Made by a program: the position numbers and the translations under genes. A DNA stretch of 64,000 nucleotides from Sphaerosporella brunnea (taxonomy: Eukaryota; Ascomycota; Pezizomycetes; Pezizales; Pyronemataceae). Location of the stretch: the NCBI GenBank assembly GCA_008704415.1, contig VXIS01000074.1, positions 94,832 to 158,831 of the forward strand, given 5' to 3'. This document shows, in pieces, positions 37,877 through 49,300 of the stretch. A model generated the notes under the pieces. The model was not told the origin of the DNA. It saw only the letters and a program-made list of their open reading frames with translations, and did no database searches. Positions within the stretch are counted from its first letter, which is position 1, and each line of letters starts with the position of its first letter.

Positions 37877-39072
37877 ATGCTCTTCGTCAACTACCTCGTG
37901 TACAGTTTTCTTTGCACGGCCGTCGCATCAGCAAGAATGGTTGCCAGCACAGAAGTCCCGCTCAAAGGCTGCTTCTACTGGAAGCTGGTCTTCGATTACG
38001 ACAACTCCGACAACGCTGGAACCATCACGCAGACGTACCGCCACCGCACCATAGAGCGGTTCAGTCAATCGACGTTCTCGGAGAGAGCGACGGAGGCGAC
38101 CCGGAAGGAAAGCGGTAGTGTTAAGGTCGGCAGTGAGTACAGGGTCGTGTCCGCCAGCGTCGAATACGGCTTCGAGGGCTCGTGGCAGGTCAACGATATG
38201 CTCTCCACCACGACCAGGTCGCAAACCGACCTGAACCGCGAGATTGTATCGGAATTCGAGCGCGAGTGTAAGCATGCTTGCTTGCCTTTTTTTTTTCATC
38301 CTCATATATTGTTGCCAAGCACAATCTTCGGTGGTGGTGGTAACAGTGTGTGCGTGTGTGTGTGCGTCAGATCGGATCGGTCCGCATTCGAAGCTGAGTC
38401 TTTATCAGCTCTACTTCGACGGCCCTGGCATTACTTACGGCTGCGATGTGTACCGCACGACCAAGGAACCCAGAGAAGAAGTTATGATACACGTACGCAT
38501 GAAGGAGATCGAGTTTGTCTCTGGAATCACGGTAAAGCGGCAGGATCGAGACTTATGCGATGAATGGTGTTGATTCTGGCGTTAGGTGGTGTATGGTAAC
38601 TCCCAATTCGAGAAGCCGGACGACAGCGTCAAAGAGATCCACGGCGGCAACGCAGACATCAATGCGGGATACGGCGGCAGGTATGTTAAACTCCACCATC
38701 AAACAAACATGTTCCGCTGAGAGAAAGTCTCAATAAAGCTACGTTTACTTGGTCCCGACATGGACAACTACCAGTGAAAACGCCTGCACTGGCTTCGACG
38801 TGATCATCCAACCCAATTCAAACCCGGATTACCCCGACCTGGCTCGAGGAGCTGGCGGCGACTGGCGCTACCTAAGGCCCATCAAAGACCGGCATAACTT
38901 CAATAAGGTCGTGGAAATCGGGCTGATCCGCAAACCCAGAGGGGCTGGCCCTGCGGGACTGGGCGATGTCAGTGTGAAAGGCTTTAACGCTGTATCCGGA
39001 GACCTGAATAAGGATCGAGGAGGCGATTGGTTGCATGTTGCATTCAAGACTGTTCCTACCCATGACTTATAG
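37877..39072 (+). CDS. Secreted protein with a possible aerolysin-like part and a beta-prism-like tail
   Basis: Four exons: 37877-38267, 38371-38531, 38586-38680 and 38739-39072; introns of 103, 54 and 58 bases with agreeing phases; 326 residues. The first 19 or so residues are a signal peptide. Residues about 25-130 form a Ser/Thr-rich, alternating polar/apolar stretch with many short beta-prone blocks (for example SERATEATRKESGSVKVG), as in membrane-inserting hairpins of aerolysin-type proteins. The C-terminal 110 residues hold two similar blocks, DLARGAGGDWRYL and DLNKDRGGDWLHV, plus a VYLVPTWTT block, suggesting internal pseudo-symmetry as in beta-prism (MABP-like) domains. A role as a secreted membrane-acting protein is inference from layout only; I do not recognise an exact family. 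The first intron carries a (GT)n microsatellite. No break is seen. A start further inside (37939) would lose the signal peptide. Confidence 0.7.
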
Positions 39073-40981
39073 CCAAGGTTGAGATGCTTTCTTTGGCTTA
39101 CTGTACTTGTATCTGGCAGCCACGAGTGATACAAACAAGGTATACGTTACACCTCCTCGTCTCGGAGCTGCGGCTATTTCCCTATTAGCCATCTCGAGTC
39201 CTCTGCTTCCCAATTTCATCCCCATCTAGCCCTTTCTCCAGACCCGTCAGCTACCGCTCCATGCCTCACTCTTTTATGACGCTTTTTCATTGATAACTCA
39301 GCCAGTCACTTCTTGCTCCCCCTTCATGCCACATCGCCCACCAACCTCGGAACGTTGTTCGACGTAGCAGTCAGGGCCAAGAGACTCACAGCCCAAGCAA
39401 AGGTATTGTGTGATCATCATGAACGTTTACGAGTCCGCCTCCAGGTTCAAAGCCCCTAGTCGTTTTCGCTGGTCGGCGGCGTTGAAGGACATCTCCACGG
39501 TGGGCGTGCCCGCTTGGATACTCAGCGTCGGATGTCTGTCTCAAAATTATCTACAGCCTAGATGGACAGTCGTTAAAAATTCATTCAACAAAAAAAAAGA
39601 TGGGGCCCATAGGTTTTAGATTCCATAGGTTTCTAGATGACAATTAGTAACCCTTGTGATGCGATATCCCAATGCGGTGCAACCGTGTTGTGCCCAACAC
39701 TACTACAGCCTGATCGAGAAGAATAATCACAAGCTTAATACCACCGATCTGACGGTAAGCCATCGCCGCAACAGCTTGAGTTTACTGACGCTACAGTATA
39801 AAACCCATGTCAACAGGCCATGTTTTGCGAACGACGCCCATTCATCTCTCCCTGATACACCGATTCTGCTATGTCTACAAAAGCACTGCCGGTGCGTCCG
39901 CGGACACTTGGCCGAGAGGTCCATCGAACGCTGGCGAACGCAGCTTGATAGGCATTTATAAGACTTGCTATGGTGGCGGCTCCTCGGAGTGAGGCCGAGT
40001 CAATGGGCTCCGACGACGAGCAAAGTGTGGGGTGATTTTTGTTGGTACGAGCAGTGGTATGCGTGATGATATGGGCTATGATTCTGGGGAATGGTCAGGA
40101 GTAATCGTGTGTGTGGGCAAGCAAGTTTAATATGTCCACATGCAGCCTAACTAGACCATGGCAGACCCCCCGCTCACATCCGTATTGATAGAATCCCAGG
40201 CTTCAACTACAGCCACCCTATTAGGAGTAATAATCTGACACTATCGGCGGTGGCCGATCAATAGCGATGAGCGAGAAGATGTATTCATTTTCTTGCCTTT
40301 GGAATGGTGTACAGCAGCTCCGATGGCCAAATTGGGCCCAACCGCCCACTAATGGGGTCGGCAAGTTGTGGGGATCCCGATAGCGATGAGTTAGTTGGGC
40401 GAATGCGGCGAAACAAATCCTGTACAAAGTTTGAGACGTCGGGTCCTTATGTCGGGGGCTTGTCTGGTCAGATGCAATCGGTCCTTTTTCGCTGGGAATT
40501 TTTCAATTGTGGGACAGGAGGTGTTTGTCACCTAACTGGCTGGCACTGGGCCTAAGAATACTGAAAATAGATGTGCTCCAGCACTAGTATCAAGCTAGAA
40601 TCTCCATCCATCACCATAACTGCCTCCATCCGGCCGGCTGGCTTCGCAAGAACACGGCGCGCGCCGTCAGATTATGCAACTTACAGTGGCTTGCTGCGTA
40701 AGGCTAAGGATCTTTCGAACGAAGGCCAAAAAACATTGGCAAATATTTGGCCTTGAGAGCAGAGAGCAATGAGGTTCGGCATCACAAGCGGCTGTCCGGT
40801 CCGTTAAAAACCCACCTTTTTGTCGCAGTCATGCAGATGCACAAAAAGAAAGGTTGGATGACAACTTAAAGTTCCGCGCCGAGCTTGGGCTCTTTGGCAG
40901 AGTCTTTGCGCGAACGATCTCGTGTGTTTGACCATGAAATTGATACCGACTATCAAAATCTGCCGTAAGGGCAGACTAATC
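39073..40981. other. Intergenic region before the first 5S gene
   Basis: A plus-strand frame at 39656-39961 (Cys/His-rich) could be extended by a possible 42-base intron but lacks a recognised domain and has competing frames. Nothing else is supported. The last 100 bases resemble the flank of the second 5S copy. Confidence 0.4.
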
Positions 40982-41099
40982 AGCTACGGTCATAGAACAC
41001 TGAAAACACGGCTTCCCGTCCGCTCAGCCCTAGTTAAGCAGTGTATCGCGAGGTTAGTACTATGGTGGGTGACCACATGGGAATCCCTCGTACTGTAGT
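40982..41099 (+). rRNA. 5S ribosomal RNA, copy 1
   Basis: 118 bases from AGCTACGGTCATAGAACACT to CTCGTACTGTAGT. It has the fungal 5S landmarks: CTTCCCGTCCGCTCAGCC, box A (AGTTAAGCA), intermediate element (GGTTAGTAC) and box C (GGGTGACCACATGGGAATCC). The ends pair (AGCTACGG with the TGTAGT side) and a TTATTATTTTT tract follows as a polymerase III terminator. Single dispersed 5S genes are usual in Pezizomycotina. Confidence 0.9.
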
Positions 41100-41110
41100 T
41101 ATTATTTTTG
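41100..41110 (+). terminator. T-rich polymerase III terminator of 5S copy 1
   Basis: TATTATTTTTG directly follows the 5S 3' end; the run of five T is enough for RNA polymerase III to stop in fungi. Confidence 0.55.
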
Positions 41111-41193
41111 CAACCGGTCCCGCTGGCACGGCGTGGCCTCGCCTCGTCACAGTACGCACCTCTTCTCGCTGCAACATAGCTTGCAATTGCAGC

Positions 41194-41521
41194 CAGTGTT
41201 CCTAATAGCCAGCCCGCCCGTTGGGCTGATCGAAATGACGGGCGGGCTGTTTGGGCTGCAGCCCACGCCGGGCGGGCTTCCAGCGGATGCAGGGGTCAGG
41301 CGCTATGGGGAATGGAGCAACAGCTACACAGAAACACTCTTCAGTTTACGACGTAACTAGGTCAAACTGATGGTTGCATGACAGGTTCACCTCAGTCGAA
41401 AGTTCTTGGCAGCCCAACAGCCCGCCAGCCAGCCCGTCGTGATTTTGAGACGGCCGGGCTGTTGCCTTTTGGCAGCCCGCCCGCACAGCCGGGCTTTTTG
41501 GGCCGGCTATTAGGAACACTG
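41194..41521. mobile_element. hAT-type MITE with perfect 8-bp target duplication
   Basis: CAGTGTTCCTAATAGCCAGC at the left and CAGTGTTCCTAATAGCCGGC as the reverse complement of the right end form near-perfect inverted repeats. ATTGCAGC flanks both sides exactly (41186-41193 and 41522-41529), the 8-bp duplication made by hAT transposases. At 328 bases, with a GCCCGCCCG-rich interior and no coding frame, it is non-autonomous. It lies just downstream of 5S copy 1. Confidence 0.88.
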
Positions 41522-41529
41522 ATTGCAGC

Positions 41530-42378
41530 ATCACCACACTCAGTGGAAGGAAAATAAACTAAATAAGGTCATTTTTAAACCGTGGTGTTCTGTGCTCTAT
41601 GGAAATTAGCTACTTGTTCGCATGTAGGACGTCCTATTCGCGACCGGGACTTCCCAGTAGCGACTGGGTTTGGTCGCGTACGGGACGGAACATATGTTTG
41701 AAGGCGCAGAAGACTTTGAGAAAAATCTGAGGGAGTGTTCGGCTACCACCTTGGTTTTGGAGTTATCATACAAAAAGTCGGGAGTTGTGGTTTTTGGGTT
41801 CCTGAAAACCATGGCATCTGACTTTCAGGAAATCATGCTTTCTCCGCGGTGAAATTTCCGCAGTTTTGTCTCCCACAAGGCTTTCACCCAGTGAATAAAC
41901 TATGGCCACGAGTTCGTTGCAGTTTCGCGAGTTTGTATATTTGGGACCAAAATACGGTTGAGCTACCAGAGAGTTCGACAACCAGCTTCCGATGACAGAG
42001 TGCTTGAACGCATAGCACTTATACAGGTAGTTTGACTCTGCAGAGGGGTGACTCTACAGCTATCATTGCTGGTTTCCTGGAGCTTGAGCTAATCTGAGGG
42101 CCCGTTCGGTTGCCCCTTGGTTTTGGATTCACCACGGAAAAAGGCGCGAGTCGTGGTTTTTGAGTTGCACAGAGCGTACCTGGGGAGGACGCTGGTTCCG
42201 AGTGCGCTTCAGTGAATATTACCTTTAAAGCGCCTCGCACCATACTTGGAGTCAAAACCATGTCGCCGAACTTGCCCTGAGCTTCGAACTCGTTATAAAG
42301 TCTGATAGCGTTGACCATCAACGTGAACATCCCCACATCGCTACCAAAATTTTCCCTGCCACCGAAAACGCCATCGCT
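41530..42378. other. Intergenic region with a pair of related blocks
   Basis: About 85 bases at 41728-41812 and 42093-42170 are similar (shared CCTTGGTTTTGGA and GTGGTTTTTG blocks, same direction). They may be the ends of a decayed element. No gene is seen. Confidence 0.4.
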
Positions 42379-43203
42379 ATGGCCGCCTTTGCTGATGTCT
42401 TCACAGAAATTTACCAATTCTCATCTGAGCTCCTCCTTTTGCTCAATGTTTGGGATACGCTGTCGCTTTCCCTTGCGTGTGCGGCCATCCATTCCCATCT
42501 GTCCGGGCACCCTCACGCCTTTACGAGCCTGGATCTTCGCCATCCAGCAGCGGTCGCCGCTATCCGCCGTTTTGAAGACGGGAGAACCAGACGATGCGCT
42601 CAAAACAATACTCGGTGCAGAATTTGTCCTAAAATGTTTACGCAGCCATCAAACTTTCCCAATCTGCTGCTATTATCACCGCGGCTCCAGAAACTGCTTC
42701 CATCGTGCCGCACATTTCCTGGGAGTGTACTGCGCCTCTATGGGCTGTGCATTGACCGGAAACTCCTGACCCAAGTGTTTCCTTACGTAGCACCGACACT
42801 CGCGATGCTGGGGGAGTCTTACTTAGACGGCTGCACGACAGAAAATCTTGTCGACGAGTTTTTGCTGCACAGATGGCTGCGGTTGAAAGTGCTCAACGTC
42901 CAGAGTACGGAGTCAGGCTTTTCAGATCCAAGGAGCCGTTTACTGGCAGCGGTTAAAGGCACGGGCCTGCAGCTTGACATCACGGGGTGCAACGGAATTA
43001 ATACTGGAGGCCATGCCACCAAAATCACCCACCAGATCTGGTGCAACTGCGAGCTTGCGGCGCTACTGAGGGTCACGCACAATGCGAATATTGTTGGGCA
43101 GCTAGATCCGCTTCCACATGTACCGCGTACCTCACTTTCTACTGCAGAACCGCGCCTCCTCGGTATTGAACATGCTCGCCGATTCCTTGCCGACCTCATC
43201 TGA
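42379..43203 (+). CDS. F-box-like hypothetical protein
   Basis: One uninterrupted frame of 274 residues. The N-terminal text YQFSSELLLLLNVWDTLSLSLACAAIHSHL looks like an F-box (helical, Leu-rich, with the usual Pro replaced), which in fungi recruits targets to SCF ubiquitin ligases. LRLYGLCID, LAMLGESYLDGC and LRLKVLNVQSTES resemble leucine-rich repeats, common partners of an F-box. The family is not certain. An upstream start is not available in frame. The stop lies inside a 28-bp tandem repeat. Confidence 0.6.
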   Translation: MAAFADVFTEIYQFSSELLLLLNVWDTLSLSLACAAIHSHLSGHPHAFTSLDLRHPAAVAAIRRFEDGRTRRCAQNNTRCRICPKMFTQPSNFPNLLLLSPRLQKLLPSCRTFPGSVLRLYGLCIDRKLLTQVFPYVAPTLAMLGESYLDGCTTENLVDEFLLHRWLRLKVLNVQSTESGFSDPRSRLLAAVKGTGLQLDITGCNGINTGGHATKITHQIWCNCELAALLRVTHNANIVGQLDPLPHVPRTSLSTAEPRLLGIEHARRFLADLI

Positions 43204-43278
43204 GTCGCCACCTATGAACAACCTCATCTAAGTCGCTGCCTATGCACCAACTCATCTAAGTCGCCTGTGGGCGAGGTT
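43195..43278 (+). repeat. 28-bp tandem repeats over the stop codon of the F-box-like gene
   Basis: Units at 43195-43222, 43223-43250 and 43251-43278 all start CTCATCT(G/A)AGTCGC. The first contains the last codons (Leu-Ile) and TGA of the gene; in the next units the same place reads CTCATCTAA. The third unit diverges after 14 bases. Confidence 0.8.
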
Positions 43279-44211
43279 GACCGCACTTGTGCAACCTGAA
43301 TCGCCGCCTATGCGCGACCTCATCGCCGTCCCCGCTGCGCCTCGCCTGTCAATTTATTCTCAATACAGTTGGTACTTGTGGCAGGTAGTTGCTAGAAGCC
43401 GGAGTTTTAGACTCTATCAATTTATAGATGAGGAAATGATCGCGCATTGAGAATACCACTAATAAAAGAAGAAAGCCCCAGCCGAGTCCGTTTCAAACGC
43501 CGAGTTCGTTCAAAGGCCGCCGGTACCTTCACGCCTTTCCCAATAACCGCCGTTGCGCAGATTACAAACACCGCAGGCTAAGATCCAGCAACTTAAGATA
43601 GCGCAAGTCAAGATACCACCTTTCTGCCACTATCTACCTCCTCTGAACGAAGAGTTGAGTTCGGAAGTTATCAGCGCCTGTCATTGAATACTGGGTAGTC
43701 TACTGTCGAAGATGATCCGCGTTTCTCCCAGCAGCCATTATTGCCACTCAGATCAGCTTTCAGCGTTTTGCCAGAGACTCTGGCCAAGTTCATGGCAAGA
43801 TAGTTTGGAATGCGCTTGAGTAGCTCGTAGTGAGTGTGGTGATGCGAGTACCCCTCGCGACGTTACCTGTTGCTATGTTCGCAGCTACTGCTTGGCACGT
43901 CTGGCTGATGCCTTTCTTGAATTGATTTGGGGGGGGGGGAGGGGGCGCAATGGTATGAGAGCAATGATTAGCAGGAGGAACGTTCTGAAAAGCAGTGCCT
44001 GTGGGTTCGGCTGCTGGTTCTAAATTTCGGGCCTGTTTAGAACAAGCCGGCCTGGGATGTGATGCTGGTGGTTGATTGTAGTTGACCGTGGGCTGTGTCT
44101 CAGGATAACGGAACTACTGGAGCAACACCTCGCTTGGGCTCTTGGCGCGAGTGATCTCATTTGTTCACCCCATACAATACTATGAAAACCCGCCGTAGAA
44201 GGCGAGTAAGC
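43279..44211. other. Intergenic region before the second 5S gene
   Basis: A G run at 43928-43937 and the flank shared with 5S copy 1 (from about 44120) are present; otherwise I see nothing coding. Confidence 0.45.
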
Positions 44212-44329
44212 AGCTACGGTCATAGAACACTGAATACACGGCTTCCCGTCCGCTCAGCCCTAGTTAAGCAGTGTATCGCGAGGTTAGTACTATGGTGGGT
44301 GACCACATGGGAATCCCTCGTACTGTAGG
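44212..44329 (+). rRNA. 5S ribosomal RNA, copy 2
   Basis: 118 bases, identical to copy 1 apart from one internal change (GAATACACGG against GAAAACACGG) and the last base. Box A, intermediate element and box C are intact. GGTTTTGTTTT follows as terminator. Flanking sequence on both sides resembles that of copy 1, so this is a duplicated segment and not an isolated insertion of a 5S gene. Confidence 0.9.
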
Positions 44330-45018
44330 TTTTGTTTTCCAGTGTACTCTCTCTATCTACGGCGAGGCAATAGACTCCGCCAGGCGACGTTGTGGGCCTC
44401 CTCGTCACAGCACCTCCTCTTGCTGCCGGATTGCTTGCAGCAGGTTGGTGTCCACCGATCCGAGCCAATACCTCATTTCCATCGGGGGCGTAAAAGGGCA
44501 ATATATGACACTGCCATTGTGAATTCCACGACAAAGGCAGTAACTGCGGTAGCTATAGGCCCAATGTCTCTCGAGATGCATAAGCGTCTCACCTCCAGGC
44601 ATATCAGCCATTACAAGAGGCATTTAAGCGTGCAGGTTGACGTATTTCTCCGGTGGTGTTCCACGTTTCGATTCCACACTCCAATCTGAAGAACTCTTCC
44701 ACCAGTAGCCACAACAAAGAGTCCATATCTCTGGGGATGTTGGGGCCCGGTGTGAAGGCAACCAACAGCATTTTGCGCCGTTGAAACGTATAGATGGCGC
44801 CAAATTGAAGTTCATCTATTGAAACCCCATGTACTCGCCTGTAACACATAGCGCTATCTAAACCTATAGAGCAGTTTCACTTTTGGGCCACGTGAAAGAG
44901 CCCAACCCTAACCTGCACGCCTCATTTCGGAGCGGAGCCATGGAGCAAGCGCCAGCGGGTGATATTGCGGAGTGACTGCGGATAGATAATATTCTGCAGG
45001 CTGGAGCGGAGAACCTGC
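44330..45018. other. Intergenic region left of the copia element
   Basis: The first 130 bases resemble the downstream flank of 5S copy 1 (CTCGTCACAGCACCTCCTCT). TGTAACACATAGCGCTATCT-like text at 44839-44857 recurs at about 61775-61794. No gene seen. Confidence 0.45.
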
Positions 45019-45223
45019 TGTTGAGAGAAAAGAAAGATCGTTTTACTCTGAAGTTCCCCGGAGTGGGAGCTTCGGGGTGTTTATATACATAAGTCGGCCA
45101 AAAGTCGCGTGGGCAAAACAACAGGGAAAAAGGACAACTACCAAGCTACGGAAAACGGAAACAAGACCACGGTCTCCACCCGAAAATCCTTTCACGGTTG
45201 CCACCCGAAATTCTTTTCCAACA
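45019..45223 (-). repeat. 3' LTR of the copia element
   Basis: On the minus strand it starts TGTTGGAAAAG and ends CTCTCAACA, the TG...CA ends of an LTR, directly after the polypurine tract and 20 bases past the pol stop codon. A TATATAAACA promoter-like motif lies near 45082. No second copy is in the window, so the boundary rests on these ends. Confidence 0.65.
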
Positions 45224-45243
45224 CACCCCCGTTGCCCATGCGG

Positions 45244-45762
45244 TCACAGATCAGAAATCAATCCAATTTCCATCACAAACGCCTCATGCTTGATCCTTCC
45301 CAATGCCTTTGTCAATCCATCTGCCAGCATTTTGTCCGACGGAATGTGCTGGATCATAAGCTTCTCAGTAGCGATAGCCTCATGTAGGCTATAAAACCGA
45401 AGGCGAAGGTGCCAACTATCTCCCTTAAAATTCCCAGTGCTAAGGACCGTCACGTAGGCTAAATCGTCGTTGAGGAGAAGCGGTGGTGAGTTGACGTGTG
45501 GAGTAAGCTCAGAAAGGAGGCCAGAGAACCAGTCAATCTGCCGCTTGACCGCAGCGGAGGCCATGAGCTCTGATTCCATGGTTGACTGAGCAACGAAGGT
45601 CTGTTTCTTAGACTTCCACAGGACTAAGATGCCGAGAGCATAAAGTAGATACCCACTAGTCGACTTGCCGGTGTGTTTCTCTCCTCCAAGGTCTGCATCT
45701 GCGAAGGCGACAATGTTCCCGGGTTGGTTGGTGGTGAGTGTGAGTCTCCGATTGACAGTGGC
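45244..45762 (-). pseudogene. Copia RNase H, 3' part
   Basis: The frame is open from the gypsy boundary at 45762 to the stop at 45244, about 172 codons. It shows FADADLGGEKHTGKSTSGYL and STMESELMASAAV, the acidic residues of copia RNase H, and LADGLTKALGRIKHEAFV near the end. It continues in frame the piece at 53515 on the other side of the insertion. Confidence 0.85.
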
Positions 45763-46273
45763 TGTAACCTTTTCGTGAGCTTATAAGATCCGCTATTTCA
45801 CAGATGCAAATAAACTCAGAACCGTTTGTGTATCTGACTTGATAAATACCAAGAGAATACTCGCACTCAGGTCACTGATTAACTCAGTATTTATTGATGA
45901 TAGTCGATACAATCTGGGCTGCTCGAAAGGCCGTCTCGAAAGAAGAGAAAAGAATGAATGTAGGAAAAGCTCGTAGCTTTTATAGCCAACGATGCTGAGT
46001 ACATCATGTGATAACAATCTGGTGGCAAATTCGAAACTAAGGAAAGAATGGTCTAGAAGACCTACAAGTCTGCCTTGTGGAAACTAGAAGATTCCAAAGT
46101 GACGTAGCATCGAAGGGGCTAGAAAGTGCTAGAAACATGGTGACAAGACATAGTAAAGAAAGTAATGGAAACTCGTAGAATGCTGTCATCATACCATCGT
46201 TACTGCCATATAGTTTTATATCTTAGTAAGGAAATACGTAAGAAAGAATCATACTAAGTGTAATAATCTTACA
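45763..46273 (-). repeat. 3' LTR of the gypsy element
   Basis: 511 bases, aligned without gaps with 52999-53509 with two substitutions, T45955 against A53191 and C46198 against T53434. This is 99.6% identity. Confidence 0.95.
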
Positions 46274-46300
46274 CTTCCCTTTAAAAAACAGTTGAAACAG

Positions 46301-49300
46301 TTACTCACGTACTTCAAAAGCGGAAGAAGCAATAGATGACATAGGAGAGGAACAGAAAGAATCATCAGAAGGAAAGAAAAAATCGGGAGGAAGAGTGACT
46401 GCGGTGGAGGTGTAGTCCTGGGTCCTCTTCGAAAGGAATTCCTTGATGGAATCTGCGCCAGTGTTGCGTACATTCTCATCAGGTTCCCAAGAGTTGTTTT
46501 CAGGTCCATAATTCTCCCAAGAGATATACCAGTAATCGATACCGTTAATCTTCTTGTGGTCGAGAATCTCCTTGATGTTGTAGAGAGTGTGGTCGTCTTC
46601 TTCTTCGTCATCGTAGCTGGAGGGAGGAGGCGGAATTGTCTTGTCTGAAATTCGCTGGAAGAGCTTGAGTTTGTCCTGGGCAAAGATGGGATAAACACGC
46701 TTGTTCTTGGGGAGTTCAAGTGTGCAGTTGCCTGTATCTTCATTGACTTTGGTGATCCTGTAGGGCCCTTCCCAAACTTCCATAAGCTTCCTAACCTTGC
46801 CCTTCCCTCGAGAACGTCTCTTGTAAAACACCCATTGTCCAACTTCGAGTTGAACCTTAGGATTCCTTCGTTTTGCAGCGATGCTTGCCTGGCGGTGGCG
46901 TGCTGCCAGCAATGCATTTCGAGCCACAGCATTGTTGACCTTCTGCTGTTCGAGGTACTCATTGACTGCAGGGACATTCGAATCGAATTCAATTGGCAAA
47001 ATGCGAGGGATATGGCCAAATTGAACTTCGTGAGGGGTACGCTTGATGGTGGTCGAAGGAGAGTGGTTGAAGGCGTGCTCAACACGCCAGAGGTGACGAG
47101 ACCAGTCTGCCTGTTTGTTGTTGGTGAAAATCCGAAGCATTTGAGCGATGGTACGGTTGGCCCGCTCCACTTGTCCATTGGTGTTTTGATGGAAAGCGGT
47201 GGCCATGAGGAGGTCGGTACCAATCTGCTTGTGGAGTCCTTGCCAGAACTGCGAGGTGAATCGAGGGTCTCTGTCCGAAACGATTGACTCTGGGAGTCCG
47301 TAGCGAGCGTAGTAGTGTTTAATGAAAACATCCGTAACGTCCTTTGCCGAAAATCCGTCCTTTAGGGGAACCAAAACAAGACCAGAAGAGAAGCGGTCAA
47401 TGATGAGCATGATGTACTTGAAACCGTCCGAAGAGTTGAATGGACCAAGGAAATCAATAGCAATTGACTCCCAAGGGCGAAGGGGGATTTCCAAGAGGCG
47501 AGCTTCGCCAATTGGCTTGGTGGTGGCATCTTTGTTGCGCTGACACTCAAGGCATTCTCTGCAGAACTCGTCGATGTCCTGCTTCATCCTAGGCCAGTAA
47601 AAACTCTGCCTGCATAGGATGTAGGTCTTCTCGGTGCCTTGATGTCCCACACTCTTGTGACAACTCTGCATGATGACATGCCGGACTGAGGAGGAGGGAT
47701 TGTCTCTGGAAAGGACTGCATTGGGGACGTAAACTCGAAGGTTGGAGGTGATGGAGGGGTCATCTAGCACAACATATCCTGTGTCATGCCAGTGAAATGG
47801 CTTGCGAATGCCATTCTTGACCATGGGATCGTCTTCATATGCCTGCTTGAATGTAGGGAGCATGGCCTTCCCTATGTGGTTGTCAAGGAAAAATGCGGGT
47901 ACTCTGTTGCGAGTGTCGTAATGAATGACTTCCTGGGAACGATTTCCTGGTGGGTGTTGAGGTGGTTCGAACATTTCTGCATCCTCTTTGTCCAGAAGAG
48001 GGGTTTCGTCCGAAATCGACGGCTGAATTTTTTGCTGAGTCCCTTCCCCTTCAAAATCCTTGTTGGAACCTTGGTTATGCTCTGCCGATTCCTTATCCTT
48101 TTTCTCCTGTTCCTTACGAGCCTGAGCTCGAGTTAGAAAGGCCTGGGGATCAGAGGGTATGGGTTCCATGGGTGGGGAAATGGGCTCAATGGGCCGCTCT
48201 CTCTGGAGTCTGGGTACCAGATGGCGGTGACTGGATGGGTTGGAAATCTGACTATCTTGGTGGGTGGCAGCTTGGAGGAGCGCACATACTCCACCTGGGT
48301 TGGCCTCAGCCTGGCCATAAACCTGTCGATTTCCTCCTTCGATGGGGTCTTTGTCGACCAAGAGGGGGTTTCTCCTGGGTGCGATGGCGTAGGTTTGGAA
48401 TGGCGTGACTTCGTCCTGGATTCGCTGGGGGTTTTCCTGGTTGTTTTGTTGCTGGTCTGAGAGCGTCCTGGGGGTAGGCGTGGTGGTGAAGGTCTGTACT
48501 TGTCTGGGTATATCCTGTTTCCACCAAGGGCCGTCTGGGTGTTGTCTCTCCTGTGGGAATTTTGGGCGTGGTGCGCCTGATTCTGGCGTCCATTGAAGGG
48601 TAGGTATCCTTGAATTATTCGAGTAGGAGATGTAACCATGGTGGGCAAGCCACTCAAAGTTGCCGATGGGGTCTTCGTCTGGGTCTGGACATTCTGAATC
48701 GGGTCCAAATGAATCGTCCATGTCTGTGTCTTCGTCTGGGGAGTCGTAGAACTCGTCGTCGCTATCGGATTCAAATTGAGCGTGATACTGAGAGTTTGAC
48801 TTCCAGGTGCTGAAGGTTTCCATGAATCCTGAGGAATAGTGATATGGGCAGCCGTCTCTGGAGCGGCAGGCTGTCCAGTGGAGGTTTGGGTCGCACCTCT
48901 CATAGCGCGAGGCTCCCTTGGGGCGGAGGCTGGCGGAAGGTTTGTTGTTTGAGGTGGACATCTCATTTGAGACTTGAAGAGCGTGTGAAAAGTGTGAGGA
49001 AAGCTTGTCTGTTTCGGTGGAGGTGGTCTGTTGAGGAATGGAGGTTGTTGGGTTGAGGAGACTGTCAATGGAGCCGAAATCCTCTGGTTTTAAGTTCTCA
49101 TGGAGGAACTCATCCGGTGGCGTTATCTCCTTGTCCTCATCCTCATACAGACGTGAAAGGGTGTCTGCTAATTGATTGCTTTCTCCTGGTGTGTGCTGGA
49201 TTTGGAAATCGAACATCGTAAATGGTATTCCTAATAGCTTTGTTTCGAATGCACCTAGTGCATCAACTATAGCTAGAAGCTCCTGGTTGGTGGTGTTGTA

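Noticed and set aside
39656..39961. Possible small Cys-rich secreted protein.
   Set aside because: No signal peptide at the start, and overlapping frames read equally well.
46249..49068. Long alternative frames (360 and 311 codons) overlapping the gypsy polyprotein.
   Set aside because: They lie in the same strand's other frames, with Ser/Thr/Pro-rich text and no motifs, while the main frame carries all retroelement domains.
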